From contig JAHBZE010000001.1 in NCBI GenBank assembly GCA_019635585.1, positions 930,001 through 994,000 of the forward strand: a stretch of DNA of 64,000 nucleotides, written 5' to 3'. The notes below the pieces were generated by a model that searched no databases, had not been told where the DNA came from, and saw only the letters and a list, made by a program, of their open reading frames with translations. The DNA comes from Xanthobacteraceae bacterium. GTDB lineage: Bacteria; Pseudomonadota; Alphaproteobacteria; Rhizobiales; Xanthobacteraceae. A program made the position numbers and the translations under genes. Below are positions 1 through 9,474 of the stretch, piece after piece; position 1 is the first letter of the stretch; each line of letters starts with the position of its first letter.

Positions 1-109
1 CTTGCTCAACCGCGACGGCCGCATGGTCGAGGCGGTGCGCGCGATCGGCAAAGGCGAGTTTGGCAGCGCGTGGATCGAAGAAGCCGAACCTTTCGTCATC
101 AAAATCTGA
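1..109 (+). CDS. C-terminal end of an unidentified protein (5' cut by window)
   Basis: Only the last 35 codons are present, reading from base 2 to a TGA at 107-109. The visible tail is acidic and ends in FVIKI. It lies four bases before the start of the NAD regulator on the same strand, so the two are probably co-transcribed. The fragment is too short for me to assign a family. Confidence 0.6.
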   Translation, partial: LLNRDGRMVEAVRAIGKGEFGSAWIEEAEPFVIKI

Positions 110-113
110 AACA

Positions 114-1082
114 ATGGCGAACGACCTGCATCCGCGAACCGCGATCGAAATCGGTCTGGCGGCTGCGATCGTCGCGATCGACGCGGATACGCCGCTGATC
201 CTCGTCTCCGGCGCGGACGGCAATCTCGGACTTCCTTCCGGCCCGTTCGACGCGCTTGAGCACCGCACGTTCGAAATCGGACTGCGCCGCTTCGTCGCCG
301 AACAGACCGCGCTCGAGGTCGGCTATGTCGAACAACTTTACACCTTCGGCGACCGCGGACGGCAGGCGAGCCCGCGGGATACCGCGCCGCATGTCGTCTC
401 GGTCGGCTATCTGGCGCTGACGCGGGTTGCCACCGCGCGCGCGATGAAATCGCACGGCGCGCGTTTCGAGCCCTGGTATAAATTTTTTCCCTGGGAAGAC
501 TGGCGCGACGGAAGGCCGAAAATTCTCGATACCATCCTGCCCGCGCTGAACGCGTGGGCGAAGTCCGCGAAGCCCGTACCCGGCGCGGAACTCGCGCCGC
601 GCGAGCGCATCCGTCTCACCTTCGGCACCGAGGGAACGCCGTGGGACGAGGAGCGCGTGCTCGAGCGCTACGAACTCCTCTACTCCGCCAGACTGATCGC
701 GGAAGCGCGGCGCGACGGACGCGAGAAGACGCTGCCCGGCGAGAAGGCCGACGTACTCGGCGAGCCGATGCAGTTCGACCACCGCCGGATTCTCGCGACC
801 GCGATCTCGCGGCTGCGCGCGAAGCTGAAGTACCGCCCCGTCGTATTCGAACTGATGCCGGATGAATTCACGCTCACCGAGTTGCAGCGCACGGTCGAAG
901 CGATCGCGGGACGGCATCTGCACAAGCAGAATTTCCGCCGCCTCGTCGAAGGCACGGCACTGGTCGAACCGACAGGCGAAGTCTCGACCCATACCGGCGG
1001 GCGGCCGGCGGCGATGTATCGCTTCCGGCGAGAAGTGCTACGCGAGCGGCCCGCGCCCGGGCTGCGCTTCGGCGGGCGCTAA
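114..1082 (+). CDS. nadQ: NadQ/NrtR-like Nudix-type transcriptional regulator of NAD biosynthesis
   Basis: 322-residue protein. The N-terminal half (about residues 1-150) resembles a Nudix fold used as a ligand sensor; the C-terminal part (about 200-310) looks like a winged helix with a Gly/Arg-rich tail. This matches the COG4111 family, which in alphaproteobacteria is linked to control of nadABC. The ATG at 114 is preferred to an in-frame upstream TTG at 60 because it begins just after the previous stop at 109. Context supports the role: nadC, nadB and nadA follow within 5 kb, and a perfect palindrome precedes nadA. The family is recognised from sequence and context; the ligand (NAD or a precursor) is inferred. 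Confidence 0.75.
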   Translation: MANDLHPRTAIEIGLAAAIVAIDADTPLILVSGADGNLGLPSGPFDALEHRTFEIGLRRFVAEQTALEVGYVEQLYTFGDRGRQASPRDTAPHVVSVGYLALTRVATARAMKSHGARFEPWYKFFPWEDWRDGRPKILDTILPALNAWAKSAKPVPGAELAPRERIRLTFGTEGTPWDEERVLERYELLYSARLIAEARRDGREKTLPGEKADVLGEPMQFDHRRILATAISRLRAKLKYRPVVFELMPDEFTLTELQRTVEAIAGRHLHKQNFRRLVEGTALVEPTGEVSTHTGGRPAAMYRFRREVLRERPAPGLRFGGR

Positions 1083-1145
1083 AGGGCTTTAACGCCTCGT
1101 TAACCACATTCACGCAATGGTTGTGTCCATCCGATGGAGCAACCC

Positions 1146-1496
1146 ATGGCCACATCCGCCAGAGCCGTCCACCTTCCCGAACGGGAATATTCGGAAGAAA
1201 CGCGCAACGCGGTGCGCTCGCTGTGGCGCGTGATCAATAACGAAGCCGCGCCGGAGTCGGCGCGAAGGACGCCCGCGTTCGACCCTGCAGAGTTGCAACG
1301 TACGCTCGAACTGGTGCGCCAGTCGATCCGCGCCGAGCGCATGAAGGTCGCGGAATTGCAGCAGCGCGTCGCCGAACTCGAAGGCTTCGAGCAAGCCTAC
1401 CAGGCGGAGCGGCTGTTTTCTCAGGAGTTGCGCGCCGACCGCGACTGCTGGCGCGGTCAGGCGATGTCCATGATGAGCCATCTGCCGCAACGCTAG
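1146..1496 (+). CDS. Small coiled-coil protein of unknown function
   Basis: About 116 residues, highly charged. A helical stretch near residues 45-100 is rich in Glu, Gln, Arg and Leu and probably forms a coiled coil. There is no signal peptide or membrane segment. The ATG at 1146 has GGAG six bases upstream; an in-frame ATG at 1134 overlaps that Shine-Dalgarno and is less likely. It sits between the NAD regulator and another small gene on the same strand. I do not recognise a family. Confidence 0.6.
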   Translation: MATSARAVHLPEREYSEETRNAVRSLWRVINNEAAPESARRTPAFDPAELQRTLELVRQSIRAERMKVAELQQRVAELEGFEQAYQAERLFSQELRADRDCWRGQAMSMMSHLPQR

Positions 1497-1509
1497 AGCA
1501 CGCGCCGCG

Positions 1510-1731
1510 ATGCCGCTCCTGCGCATGCTTTTCTCCCCGGACCGCGCTTACGTCCCATCGCCCACGGTCGAATACCGGATCGACCGCGAGCCATTCGACC
1601 TCGATGCGCTACACGCGGTACTGGAATTCGTGATCGAGGCGATCCGCGAAGAACGGACACGGCTGGAAATCGCCATCGCTCGTACGCAAAATGAACCGGA
1701 AGCGGAACTGATCTGGCCGGACGCGGCCTAG
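1510..1731 (+). CDS. Small hypothetical protein
   Basis: 73 residues, acidic toward the C-terminus, with a predicted helix around residues 30-60 ([19 protein letters not shown]). It follows the previous small gene by 13 bases and its stop overlaps the convergent nadC stop by four bases. Both small genes share Arg/Glu-rich helical character and may form one transcription unit. No function can be assigned. Confidence 0.5.
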   Translation: MPLLRMLFSPDRAYVPSPTVEYRIDREPFDLDALHAVLEFVIEAIREERTRLEIAIARTQNEPEAELIWPDAA

Positions 1732-2600
1732 GCGATCTCGATGTCGAGCGCGACGTCGAGCGATGGCGCGGAATGCGTGAGCGCACCGGACGAGATGACA
1801 TCGACGCCCGCTTCCGCGATTGCGGCCACTGTCTCCAATGTCACGCCGCCGGAAGCTTCGGTCACAATCCTGCCCTTGCAAAGCGCGGCCGCTTCGCGAA
1901 GCGTCTCGGGCTTCATGTTATCGAGCAGCACGACATCGGCTTTGCCGTTCGCAAGAACTTCTTTCAATTGGTCGAGCGTATCGACTTCAATTTCGACCTT
2001 GACGAGATGGCCGACCGCAGCGCGCGCGGCGTCGAGCGCTTTTGCGACTCCGCCCGCAACCGCGATGTGGTTATCTTTAATCAGCACTGCGTCATCGAGC
2101 CCGAAACGGTGATTGACGCCGCCGCCACAGCGCACGGCATATTTCTCGAGCGCGCGCAGGCCGGGCGTGGTCTTGCGCGTGTCGGTGATTTTAGCCTTCG
2201 TATGCGCGATCTTCGCGGCGTAAGCGGCGGTCATCGTCGCAATGCCGGAAAGATGGCCGAGGAAATTCAACGCGACACGCTCGCCGGATAAAATCGCGAT
2301 CGCCGGACCTTCGATCAGCGCAAGCGTCGTATTCGCCTTCACGGTATCGCCGTCGCGGGCCTTCGCTTCGAAGCCGATGTTCGGCGCGAGCGTGCGAAAA
2401 GTACGTGCGGCGCAAGGAAGACCCGCAATCGTGCCCGCTTTGCGAGCCACCAACTTCGCTTTCGCCCTGATGCCTTCCGGCAAAGTCGCGGAAGACGTGA
2501 CATCGCCCGCGCGGCCGAGGTCTTCGTCGAGCGCGCGCTTCACCGCGTCCTGTATTACGAGCGGCGAGAGAAATGCGCCGGGGGCGACGAGATCGCTCAT
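1728..2600 (-). CDS. nadC: Nicotinate-nucleotide pyrophosphorylase (quinolinate phosphoribosyltransferase)
   Basis: 290 residues, normal for the family. It converts quinolinate and PRPP to nicotinate mononucleotide, CO2 and PPi in the cytoplasm. Recognisable blocks include [11 protein letters not shown] and [15 protein letters not shown], which bind quinolinate and phosphate, and the C-terminal [12 protein letters not shown] phosphate loop. The ATG at 2600 overlaps the nadB stop (TGATG), indicating translational coupling; an in-frame GTG one codon earlier is less likely. It is the last gene of nadA-nadB-nadC and so is probably controlled by the palindrome upstream of nadA. Confidence 0.95.
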   Translation of the reverse strand: MSDLVAPGAFLSPLVIQDAVKRALDEDLGRAGDVTSSATLPEGIRAKAKLVARKAGTIAGLPCAARTFRTLAPNIGFEAKARDGDTVKANTTLALIEGPAIAILSGERVALNFLGHLSGIATMTAAYAAKIAHTKAKITDTRKTTPGLRALEKYAVRCGGGVNHRFGLDDAVLIKDNHIAVAGGVAKALDAARAAVGHLVKVEIEVDTLDQLKEVLANGKADVVLLDNMKPETLREAAALCKGRIVTEASGGVTLETVAAIAEAGVDVISSGALTHSAPSLDVALDIEIA

Positions 2601-4201
2601 CACGCGGCCTTCGCGGTCGCGGCGCGCGCGATGCGGCGCGCTTCCTCAAGCGAGGTGAAGGTGCGGTGCGCCTGCGCCGGGTCGGCGCTTGGGAAATCGG
2701 AGCGGAAGTGACCGCCACGGCTTTCGGTGCGCGTGAGCGCGGCGCTTGCCACCAGGAGCGCGGTCGTCGCCATATCTCGCACTGACGGACGCTTCGCGGT
2801 GGACTCGATATTAAGAATTTCGCCGAGCGCATGCACGAGGCCCGCGCGGTCGCGGATCACGCCGACATATTTGCTCATCACGTTACGCAGGCGCTTCGCG
2901 TCTTCGATGCCTTCGGCGGCAAGTGGTGGCGGCACTTCGCAGGAGTCCGCGGGCCACGCCAGCGTCTGCGGCAGCGCGATCAAGCCGCTGATGTCTTCGG
3001 CGATGCGCGCGGCATAGACCACGGCTTCAAGGAGCGAGTTCGAGGCGAGCCGGTTCGCGCCGTGCGCGCCGGTGGAAGCGACCTCGCCCGCTGCCCAAAG
3101 ACCATCGAGTGTCGCGCGGCCCTGCGCGTCCACCAGGACACCCCCCATGTGATAATGCGCGGCCGGCGCAATCGGCACGGGTTGTTTATCGGGATCGAGG
3201 CCCGCGGCCTTGCACGCGGCGAATACAGTGGGGAAACGCTCGGAGAATTTTTCGACCGGACGCAGGTCGAGGAATGCGCCGCGGCCCGCTTGAAGCTCTG
3301 CAAACACCGCACGCGCAACAATGTCGCGCGGCGCAAGCTCGGCGTTTTCGTGAACCGGCAGCATGAAACGCTCGCCGTTTTTATTCACGAGGGTCGCGCC
3401 CTCGCCGCGCAGCGCTTCGGTCGCGAGCGGCGCCGGGTCTTTCCCGACATCGAGCGCGGTCGGATGGAATTGCACGAACTCGGGATCAGCGATTACCGCG
3501 CCTGCACGTGCAGCCGCAGCTAACCCGCGTCCGCGCGCTTCACGCGGATTGGTGGTGATTGCGTAAAGCCCGCCGATGCCGCCTGAGGCGAGGACGACCG
3601 CGCGCGCAGGCAGCGCCATCGGTTTTCCGGCGCGGCCCGCGGGACGCGCGTGAATGCCGGTAACATAGCGGCCGTCGACATAGAGATCGTCGACGACGAG
3701 TCCCTCCAGCACGCGGATGGTCGGCGTGCTGCGCACCGCTGTGACGAGGGCTGCCATGATCGCGGCACCCGCCCGGTCGCCCTGTACGCGCACGATTCTT
3801 TTGTGAGAATGCGCCGCCTCGCGAGACAACATGAGTTTGCCTTCGAGATCGCGGTCGAACGGCACGCCGTACTTCAGAAGATCGTTGATACGCGCGGGCG
3901 CTTCTTCCGCCATCGCACGAATGACTTTTTCGTCCACGGTGCCCGCGCCCGCCGCCAGAGTGTCCGCGACATGGGAGTCGATCGTGTCGCCCTCGCCGAC
4001 CGCTGCCGCGATGCCGCCCTGCGCCCAGGCAGACGACGCACCTTCGCCGATCGGCGCCGCAGTGACGATGGTCACGGGACGCGGAGAAAGTTTCAGCGCG
4101 CAGAACAGGCCAGCAAGGCCGCCGCCGACGATCACGACGTCATCGACGCCGCCCCAGGAGCGCGGTGTCAGGGTATCGGTAGTGCGCGGAGATGACGACA
4201 T
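2600..4201 (-). CDS. nadB: L-aspartate oxidase
   Basis: 533 residues. FAD enzyme oxidising L-aspartate to iminoaspartate, the first step of de novo NAD synthesis. The N-terminal Rossmann motif is GGGLAGLF; the fumarate reductase/succinate dehydrogenase-type fold shows QFHPTALD and [16 protein letters not shown]. The ATG at 4201 is preferred because GGGGG precedes it at good spacing; an in-frame TTG at 4240 would start three bases after nadA but has no clear ribosome-binding site. It is the middle gene of the operon. It supplies iminoaspartate to NadA and presumably uses oxygen or fumarate as acceptor. Confidence 0.95.
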   Translation of the reverse strand: MSSSPRTTDTLTPRSWGGVDDVVIVGGGLAGLFCALKLSPRPVTIVTAAPIGEGASSAWAQGGIAAAVGEGDTIDSHVADTLAAGAGTVDEKVIRAMAEEAPARINDLLKYGVPFDRDLEGKLMLSREAAHSHKRIVRVQGDRAGAAIMAALVTAVRSTPTIRVLEGLVVDDLYVDGRYVTGIHARPAGRAGKPMALPARAVVLASGGIGGLYAITTNPREARGRGLAAAARAGAVIADPEFVQFHPTALDVGKDPAPLATEALRGEGATLVNKNGERFMLPVHENAELAPRDIVARAVFAELQAGRGAFLDLRPVEKFSERFPTVFAACKAAGLDPDKQPVPIAPAAHYHMGGVLVDAQGRATLDGLWAAGEVASTGAHGANRLASNSLLEAVVYAARIAEDISGLIALPQTLAWPADSCEVPPPLAAEGIEDAKRLRNVMSKYVGVIRDRAGLVHALGEILNIESTAKRPSVRDMATTALLVASAALTRTESRGGHFRSDFPSADPAQAHRTFTSLEEARRIARAATAKAA

Positions 4202-4243
4202 TAAAACCCCCGGAGCGGCCGCGCTTAGCGCGGCCGCCAAGGT

Positions 4244-5371
4244 TCAGCTTTTCAGATGGATCATGCGCTCGACCGCGCGGCGCGCCTTTTCCGCGACCGC
4301 CGGATCGATTTCGACTTCCTCGCGCAGATAAACGAGGCTTTCGAGAATCTTCGGCAGCGTGATGCGCTTCATGTGCGGGCAGAGGTTGCAGGGGCGGATG
4401 AATTCCGTATCCGGCGCTTCCTGCTGCACGTTGTCGGCCATCGAGCATTCGGTAACCATAACGACGCGCTTCGGCTTCTTCGTTTTCACGTAGTTCTGCA
4501 GCGCCGAAGTCGAGCCGGTGAAGTCCGCTTCCGCGATCACGTCGGGCGGGCATTCGGGGTGCGCGAGAATCTGCACGCTTGGGTCGGCTTCGCGATAGCG
4601 GCGAAGCTCCTCGCCCGTGAAACGCTCATGCACTTCGCAGTGGCCTTTCCAGGCGATGATCTTCACGGGCGTCTGGGTCGCAACCCAGCGCGCGAGGAAT
4701 TCGTCGGGAATGCAGATCACGCGGTCCACACCGAAGCTCTCTACTACCTGCACCGCGTTCGACGAGGTGCAGCAGATGTCGCTCTCCGCCTTCACGTCGG
4801 CGGAGGTGTTCACATAGGTCACTACCGGCACGCCGGGATAGCGCTCGCGCAAGAGCCGCACGTCCTCGCCGGTGATCGACTGGGCAAGCGAGCAGCCCGC
4901 GCGCAGATCGGGGATCAGCACGGTCTTGTTCGGGTTCAGGAGCTTCGAGGTCTCGGCCATAAAGTGCACGCCGCCCTGAACGATGATGTCGGCCTTCGAC
5001 TTCGCGGCCTCTTTCGCAAGCTGCAAGCTGTCGCCAACGAAGTCGGCGACGCAGTTGTAAATCTCAGGCGTCTGATAGTTGTGCGCCAGGAGCACTGCGT
5101 TGCGCTGCTTCTTCAGCTTGTTGATCGCGTAAACGTAAGGCGCGTGGAACGGCCACTCGACCGGCGGAATGACCTTCTGCACCTTTTCATAGAGATGCGC
5201 GGTCTCGCGCTCGACCTCGGCATTCCACTCGAGCTTCGGCATCGGCAGCACGCCGAATTTCTTGGCGGCGGCACCGGTACCCGGACGCGGCACGACAAAT
5301 TCGCCGCGCGCGACCGGCGGGGTCACGACTTCCACGTCAGGGCGGATGTTGCGGTCGATGATGGTGACCAT
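4244..5371 (-). CDS. nadA: Quinolinate synthase A (4Fe-4S)
   Basis: 375 residues. Condenses iminoaspartate with dihydroxyacetone phosphate to quinolinate. Conserved cysteines for the oxygen-sensitive 4Fe-4S cluster are visible in [18 protein letters not shown] and the C-terminal CNLCPHMKR. An N-terminal extension of about 60 residues precedes the core, as in many alphaproteobacterial NadA proteins. It is the first gene of nadABC. The start lies 29 bases from the inner end of a perfect palindrome that probably covers the promoter, so transcription is likely repressed when NAD or its precursor is abundant. Confidence 0.95.
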   Translation of the reverse strand: MVTIIDRNIRPDVEVVTPPVARGEFVVPRPGTGAAAKKFGVLPMPKLEWNAEVERETAHLYEKVQKVIPPVEWPFHAPYVYAINKLKKQRNAVLLAHNYQTPEIYNCVADFVGDSLQLAKEAAKSKADIIVQGGVHFMAETSKLLNPNKTVLIPDLRAGCSLAQSITGEDVRLLRERYPGVPVVTYVNTSADVKAESDICCTSSNAVQVVESFGVDRVICIPDEFLARWVATQTPVKIIAWKGHCEVHERFTGEELRRYREADPSVQILAHPECPPDVIAEADFTGSTSALQNYVKTKKPKRVVMVTECSMADNVQQEAPDTEFIRPCNLCPHMKRITLPKILESLVYLREEVEIDPAVAEKARRAVERMIHLKS

Positions 5372-5399
5372 AAGCGCCTCCCGATTTCTCCTCTGCGGG

Positions 5400-5426
5400 C
5401 CTATATGCTCGTATCGAGCATATAGG
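5400..5426. promoter_or_regulatory. Perfect palindrome upstream of nadA, candidate NAD-regulator operator
   Basis: Two 12-base arms (5400-5411 and 5415-5426) are exact reverse complements around a three-base TAT centre; the half-site core is TATGCTCG. It lies 29-55 bases upstream of the nadA start and contains TATATG, which could be part of the -10 element on the minus strand. The COG4111-type regulator encoded about 4.3 kb away is the obvious candidate ligand-responsive repressor. The palindrome is seen directly; the protein that binds it is inferred. Confidence 0.75.
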
Positions 5427-5457
5427 AGTACAGAAAAGACCGGCTCTTGCCGGGACT

Positions 5458-5476
5458 TATTCTCATTCCGAGCACA
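5458..5476. promoter_or_regulatory. Second, degenerate copy of the nadA palindrome
   Basis: Aligned with the core of the perfect palindrome (5404-5422), this 19-base stretch matches at 14 positions and keeps CTC, five bases, then GAGCA. Centres are 54 bases apart, close to five helical turns, so two dimers could bind the same DNA face. It lies between nadA and the divergent MFS gene. It is a plausible auxiliary operator but too degenerate to be certain. Confidence 0.4.
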
Positions 5477-5654
5477 ATATATAACCCATCCGCGCGCTTT
5501 TCGCTAGTCCCCTTCGTCAAACGCTCCATGCGCCATCTCGATAGCAGCGCAGCGCAAAACGATTTTCGCCTGATAAGCTTCGCGGCTAGGTTTCGCACGC
5601 GCGAAGGCAGCCCGCGCCGCAGAGTAGAGAACCGGCAGCCGGGGAAACGCTTCC

Positions 5655-6917
5655 ATGTCCACCACGCCTGCTGCCGCCGCGCCCGCACCCCTCGTCTCCT
5701 TCTGGAAGAACCCGCTCGTCATCGTTCTGTTCGGCTGTCTGGTCGCAATTGTCACCTTCGGGCCGCGCTCGTCGTTCGGATTTTTCCTCACCCCGATCTC
5801 GAGCGCATACGGCTGGGGGCGCGACGTATTCGCGCTCGCCTTCGCGGTCCAGAACCTTTTGTGGGGACTCGGCTCGCCGTTTGCCGGCGCACTCGCCGAC
5901 CGCTACGGCACCGCCCGGGTGCTTTCGATCGGCGCCCTGCTCTACTGCGCCGGTCTTGCGCTGATGACCTATTCGACGACGCCGGTCACGCTCGACCTCA
6001 CCGCGGGCGTGCTGATCGGCTTCGGTCTCTCGGCCTGCTCCTTCAACATTGTGCTCACCGCTTTCGGCAAGCTGGTGCCGAAGGAATGGCAAGGGCTCGC
6101 CTTCGGCGCAGGCACCGCGGCCGGTTCCTTCGGCCAATTCCTGTTCGCACCTTTCGGTGTCGCGCTGATCCAGAATCATGGCTGGCAGTTCGCGCTGCTC
6201 GTGTTTTCCGCGCTGGTGCTGCTCGTCATTCCGCTCTCGATGGCGCTCAGGACCGCGAGCAACCGGCAGGCCGTTAACTCCGCCAACGCAACACCCGAAC
6301 AGGCGCAGTCGCTGCGCGAAGCGCTCGCGGAGGCCTTCGGCCACAAGTCCTACGTACTGCTCGTCACCGGCTTCTTCACCTGCGGCTTCCAGCTCGCATT
6401 CGTGACGGCACACTTACCGTCCTATCTCCTCGACCGCGGCCTCTCGGCAGAAGTCGGCGGCTGGACGCTTGCGATCATCGGGCTTTGCAACATCGTCGGC
6501 TCGTTCGGCTCGGGGTGGCTCGGCAACCGGATTCCGAAGCGCTACATCCTCTCCGGCATCTATCTCACCCGCGCGATCTCGATTGCGATCTTCATTTCGA
6601 TGCCGCCGAGCGTGGCCGCGACCATGGCGTTCGCGGTCATCACCGGCCTCACCTGGCTCTCGACCGTGCCGCCGACTTCCTCGCTGGTCTCGATCATGTT
6701 CGGAACGCGCTGGTTCGCGATGCTCTATGGCTTCGTGTTCTTCAGTCATCAGGTCGGCAGCTTCCTCGGCGTCTATCTCGGCGGCATCGCCTTCGAGAAG
6801 TTCGGCTCCTACGACATGGTGTGGTGGCTCTCTGTGACGTTCGGCGTGCTTTCCGCGCTCATCAATTTGCCGATCGTCGAGAAACCCGTGGCAAGGCTTC
6901 TGGCGCCGGCGGCTTAG
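5655..6917 (+). CDS. Major facilitator superfamily transporter
   Basis: 420 residues with about twelve hydrophobic segments. A typical MFS loop 2-3 motif, GALADRYGTARV, is near residue 80. The overall look is that of monocarboxylate/oxalate-formate-antiporter-like transporters in the inner membrane; the substrate is unknown. It is transcribed divergently from nadA across a 283-base region, so it could share the NAD-responsive control region, but nothing in the protein points to a pyridine substrate. A quinone reductase-like gene follows by 57 bases on the same strand. Confidence 0.85.
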   Translation: MSTTPAAAAPAPLVSFWKNPLVIVLFGCLVAIVTFGPRSSFGFFLTPISSAYGWGRDVFALAFAVQNLLWGLGSPFAGALADRYGTARVLSIGALLYCAGLALMTYSTTPVTLDLTAGVLIGFGLSACSFNIVLTAFGKLVPKEWQGLAFGAGTAAGSFGQFLFAPFGVALIQNHGWQFALLVFSALVLLVIPLSMALRTASNRQAVNSANATPEQAQSLREALAEAFGHKSYVLLVTGFFTCGFQLAFVTAHLPSYLLDRGLSAEVGGWTLAIIGLCNIVGSFGSGWLGNRIPKRYILSGIYLTRAISIAIFISMPPSVAATMAFAVITGLTWLSTVPPTSSLVSIMFGTRWFAMLYGFVFFSHQVGSFLGVYLGGIAFEKFGSYDMVWWLSVTFGVLSALINLPIVEKPVARLLAPAA

Positions 6918-6974
6918 CCGCCGGTTGCCTCCCTCGCGCGAACCCGTCTAGAAAACGCGCGAAGGGAAATCCAA

Positions 6975-7958
6975 ATGGGAAAATTCAAGGCCATCATCGT
7001 GCCCGAGAAGGGCCAGCCCGCAGCGCTCGGCGAATTCGACGAAGCGGCGCTCATGGACGGCGACGTCACCGTCGCGGTCGAATATTCCACAGTGAACTAC
7101 AAAGATGGCCTTGCGATCACCGGCAAGGCGCCGGTCGTGCGGCGCTTCCCGATGATCCCCGGCATCGATTTCGCCGGCAAAGTCGAAAGCTCGTCGCATC
7201 CGGATTTCAAGGCGGGCGACAGCGTGATCCTGAACGGCTGGGGCACCGGTGAAACGCATCTCGGCGCTTACGGCGCGAAGTCGCGCGTGAAGGGCGACTG
7301 GCTGGTGAAATTACCTTCCGGCATGAGTGCGCGAGACGCTATGGCGATTGGTACCGCCGGCTACACCGCGATGCTCTGCGTGATGGCGCTGGAGCACGCC
7401 GGCGTGAAACCGGCTGACGGCCAGATCGTCGTTACGGGTGCGGCCGGCGGCGTCGGCTCGGTCGCGATCGCCGTACTCTCGAAACTCGGTTATCAGGTTG
7501 CCGCGTCTACTGGCCGCGCATCCGAAGCTGATTACCTGAAATCGCTCGGCGCCTCCGAGATCATCGATCGCGCCGAATTTTCCCAACCTGCAAAACCGCT
7601 TGGCAAGGAACGCTTCGCGGGCGGCGTCGACTCGGTCGGCTCGCACACGCTCGCGAACATCCTCTCGATGACGAAATATGGCGGCGCGGTCGCGGCTTGC
7701 GGTCTGGCGGCCGGCATGGATTTGCCGGCTTCGGTCGCGCCCTTCATCCTGCGCGGCGTGTCGCTGCTCGGCGTGGATTCGGTTATGTGCCCGCTGCCGC
7801 GCCGGCGCGAGGCCTGGAAACGGCTCGCTACCGACCTCGACCGCGGCAAGCTTGCCGCGATGACCACCGAGATTCCGCTCGAAGGCGTGATGGAAATCGC
7901 GCCGAAAATCCTGGCAGGTCAGGTGCGCGGCCGCACGGTCGTAAAGATTGGTGGATAA
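6975..7958 (+). CDS. acuI: Acrylyl-CoA reductase (NADPH), AcuI/YhdH-type MDR oxidoreductase
   Basis: 327 residues. Medium-chain dehydrogenase fold: N-terminal GroES-like domain with [11 protein letters not shown] near residue 41, and an NADPH Rossmann motif [10 protein letters not shown] at about 155-164. It lacks the zinc-binding cysteines, as expected for the quinone oxidoreductase branch. AcuI enzymes reduce toxic acryloyl-CoA to propionyl-CoA; that specificity is assigned by overall similarity. The start has GAAGGGAAA just upstream. A MeaB-type GTPase of propionate metabolism lies 21 kb away, so the two are not obviously linked. Confidence 0.85.
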   Translation: MGKFKAIIVPEKGQPAALGEFDEAALMDGDVTVAVEYSTVNYKDGLAITGKAPVVRRFPMIPGIDFAGKVESSSHPDFKAGDSVILNGWGTGETHLGAYGAKSRVKGDWLVKLPSGMSARDAMAIGTAGYTAMLCVMALEHAGVKPADGQIVVTGAAGGVGSVAIAVLSKLGYQVAASTGRASEADYLKSLGASEIIDRAEFSQPAKPLGKERFAGGVDSVGSHTLANILSMTKYGGAVAACGLAAGMDLPASVAPFILRGVSLLGVDSVMCPLPRRREAWKRLATDLDRGKLAAMTTEIPLEGVMEIAPKILAGQVRGRTVVKIGG

Positions 7959-8037
7959 CCGTTTTTACGGTTCGACTTGACAATATGCGGCGGTTCCTGC
8001 GCTACCATATCCGGGGCTGCCAGACGGGTTCTATGCA

Positions 8038-8466
8038 ATGATTCGTACCGGCCTAGTTGCGATTGCTGCGATGCTGTTCGCGTCCTCTGCCTCGGCGGAG
8101 AGCCAGCTCAGTGCCAAGCAGGCGCGCGCTTTCGTTGCCGGAAAGCTGTTTTCCTATCAGTGCTTCGACGGCACCACGGGCGTCGGCCGCATCAACAACG
8201 ACGGCTCGGCGAACGGCACGATCCGGATTTCCGGCAAAGATCCGACACGCTATGTGCGGCTGCCGGTGAACACGCTCTACGAAAGCGGCGAGCAGATCTG
8301 CGCGACGCTGAAGGGACTGCCGTTCACGCCGTGTTTCGTGTTGACGAAGACCAGCGAGTTCAGCTTCCGCGGCGCGATCTCCGGCATGGGCTTTATGTAT
8401 TGCGATTTCGTGCGCGGCGGGCGGCCGGTCGCAACCAAGCGCACGCGCGCGCCGCAAACCGAGTAG
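8038..8466 (+). CDS. Exported protein of unknown function
   Basis: 142 residues with a clear Sec signal peptide (hydrophobic residues 5-15, cleavage probably after ASA near residue 19). The mature part has four cysteines (near residues 41, 98, 108 and 121), consistent with two disulfides in the periplasm, plus a basic tail. It follows acuI by 79 bases and converges on the LysR gene with four bases between stops. I do not recognise a family. Confidence 0.75.
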   Translation: MIRTGLVAIAAMLFASSASAESQLSAKQARAFVAGKLFSYQCFDGTTGVGRINNDGSANGTIRISGKDPTRYVRLPVNTLYESGEQICATLKGLPFTPCFVLTKTSEFSFRGAISGMGFMYCDFVRGGRPVATKRTRAPQTE

Positions 8467-8470
8467 CGTC

Positions 8471-9385
8471 TTATTTTCCGTTCTTCACTATTTCGCTGCT
8501 GCATTCGATGACCGAACGCCGCTTCGCGATTTCGGCCGCGGTGTAATCCATGAAGGCGCGCACGCGCGCGGTGTTTTTCAGATCGGGATGCGTGAGCAGC
8601 CACAGCCCCGCTTCGATTTCCGGTTCGGGAAATCCGACACGCGCAAGACCCGGCGCGGCATCGCCAATGAAACAGGGGATCAGCGCCATACCGCCGCCAG
8701 CCGCGACCGCTTCGGCGAGGCCGAGCACGGTGTTGAGCCTGTAAACAATGCGCTCGGGGCCGGCGTGATCGAGCAGCCATCTTGTCGGTCTCGGACCGCC
8801 GATGCCATCCGACAACCCGATCCAGTTGTAGCGGCGCGCGTCGCCCGCGACGAAATTCTTCGGCGCTTCGCCGCTCGCCGCGTAGATCGCCCAGCGTATT
8901 CCGGCAAGCCTTCGCCCGATGAGATTCTCCGGCGGGCGCTCGGTTGCGCGCACGGCAATGTCGGCGTCGCGCTTGGAGAGATTAAGCGGCTCGTTGCCGA
9001 CTACGATGTCGAGATTGATTTCGGGAAACGCGCGGCGGAAGCCGACAAAAACTTCCGAGAGCAGATGCACGAGCAGCGTGTCGTTGGTGGTGACGCGCAG
9101 GTCGCCCGAGGGGCGAAGATCCTGACCGGTGATCTTGCGCTCAAGCTCGACGATTTCGTCGGCAATACGGTTCGCGAGTTCGACCATTTTCTCGCCGGCC
9201 GCGGTCGGCGCGTAGCCGGTGCGGCTGCGCTCAAACAGGCGCGCGCCCATCGCCTTTTCCAGCGCGCCGAGCCTGCGGAAAACCGTCGAGTGATTGATCC
9301 CGAGCGCGTCAGCGGCGCCCGCCAGCGAGCGGGCTTCGGCGATGGCGCGCACCAGGCGGAATTCGTCCCAAACAATTTCGGCCAT
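8471..9385 (-). CDS. LysR-family transcriptional regulator
   Basis: About 304 residues. The N-terminal winged HTH covers residues 5-62 (ARSLAGAADALGINHSTVFRRL), followed by the periplasmic-binding-protein-like effector domain. The ATG at 9385 is chosen over an in-frame GTG at 9394; both are possible. LysR proteins usually regulate a divergent neighbour, but here the next upstream gene (the TPR protein) points the same way and ends 89 bases off, so the target is not evident. The effector is unknown. Confidence 0.85.
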   Translation of the reverse strand: MAEIVWDEFRLVRAIAEARSLAGAADALGINHSTVFRRLGALEKAMGARLFERSRTGYAPTAAGEKMVELANRIADEIVELERKITGQDLRPSGDLRVTTNDTLLVHLLSEVFVGFRRAFPEINLDIVVGNEPLNLSKRDADIAVRATERPPENLIGRRLAGIRWAIYAASGEAPKNFVAGDARRYNWIGLSDGIGGPRPTRWLLDHAGPERIVYRLNTVLGLAEAVAAGGGMALIPCFIGDAAPGLARVGFPEPEIEAGLWLLTHPDLKNTARVRAFMDYTAAEIAKRRSVIECSSEIVKNGK

Positions 9386-9474
9386 TGCGCTCACGCAACT
9401 GAAATGACGTGAAACGCAGTATGGCTTTGCGAATCCCCAAAGGCTAGGGATCGACGATCACGGAATCGTTATCG

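Noticed and set aside
4256-5425. Long plus-strand open frame of 389 codons opposite nadA
   Set aside because: It mirrors nadA codon structure in a high-G+C genome, has His/Arg-rich shadow composition and no family-like sequence.
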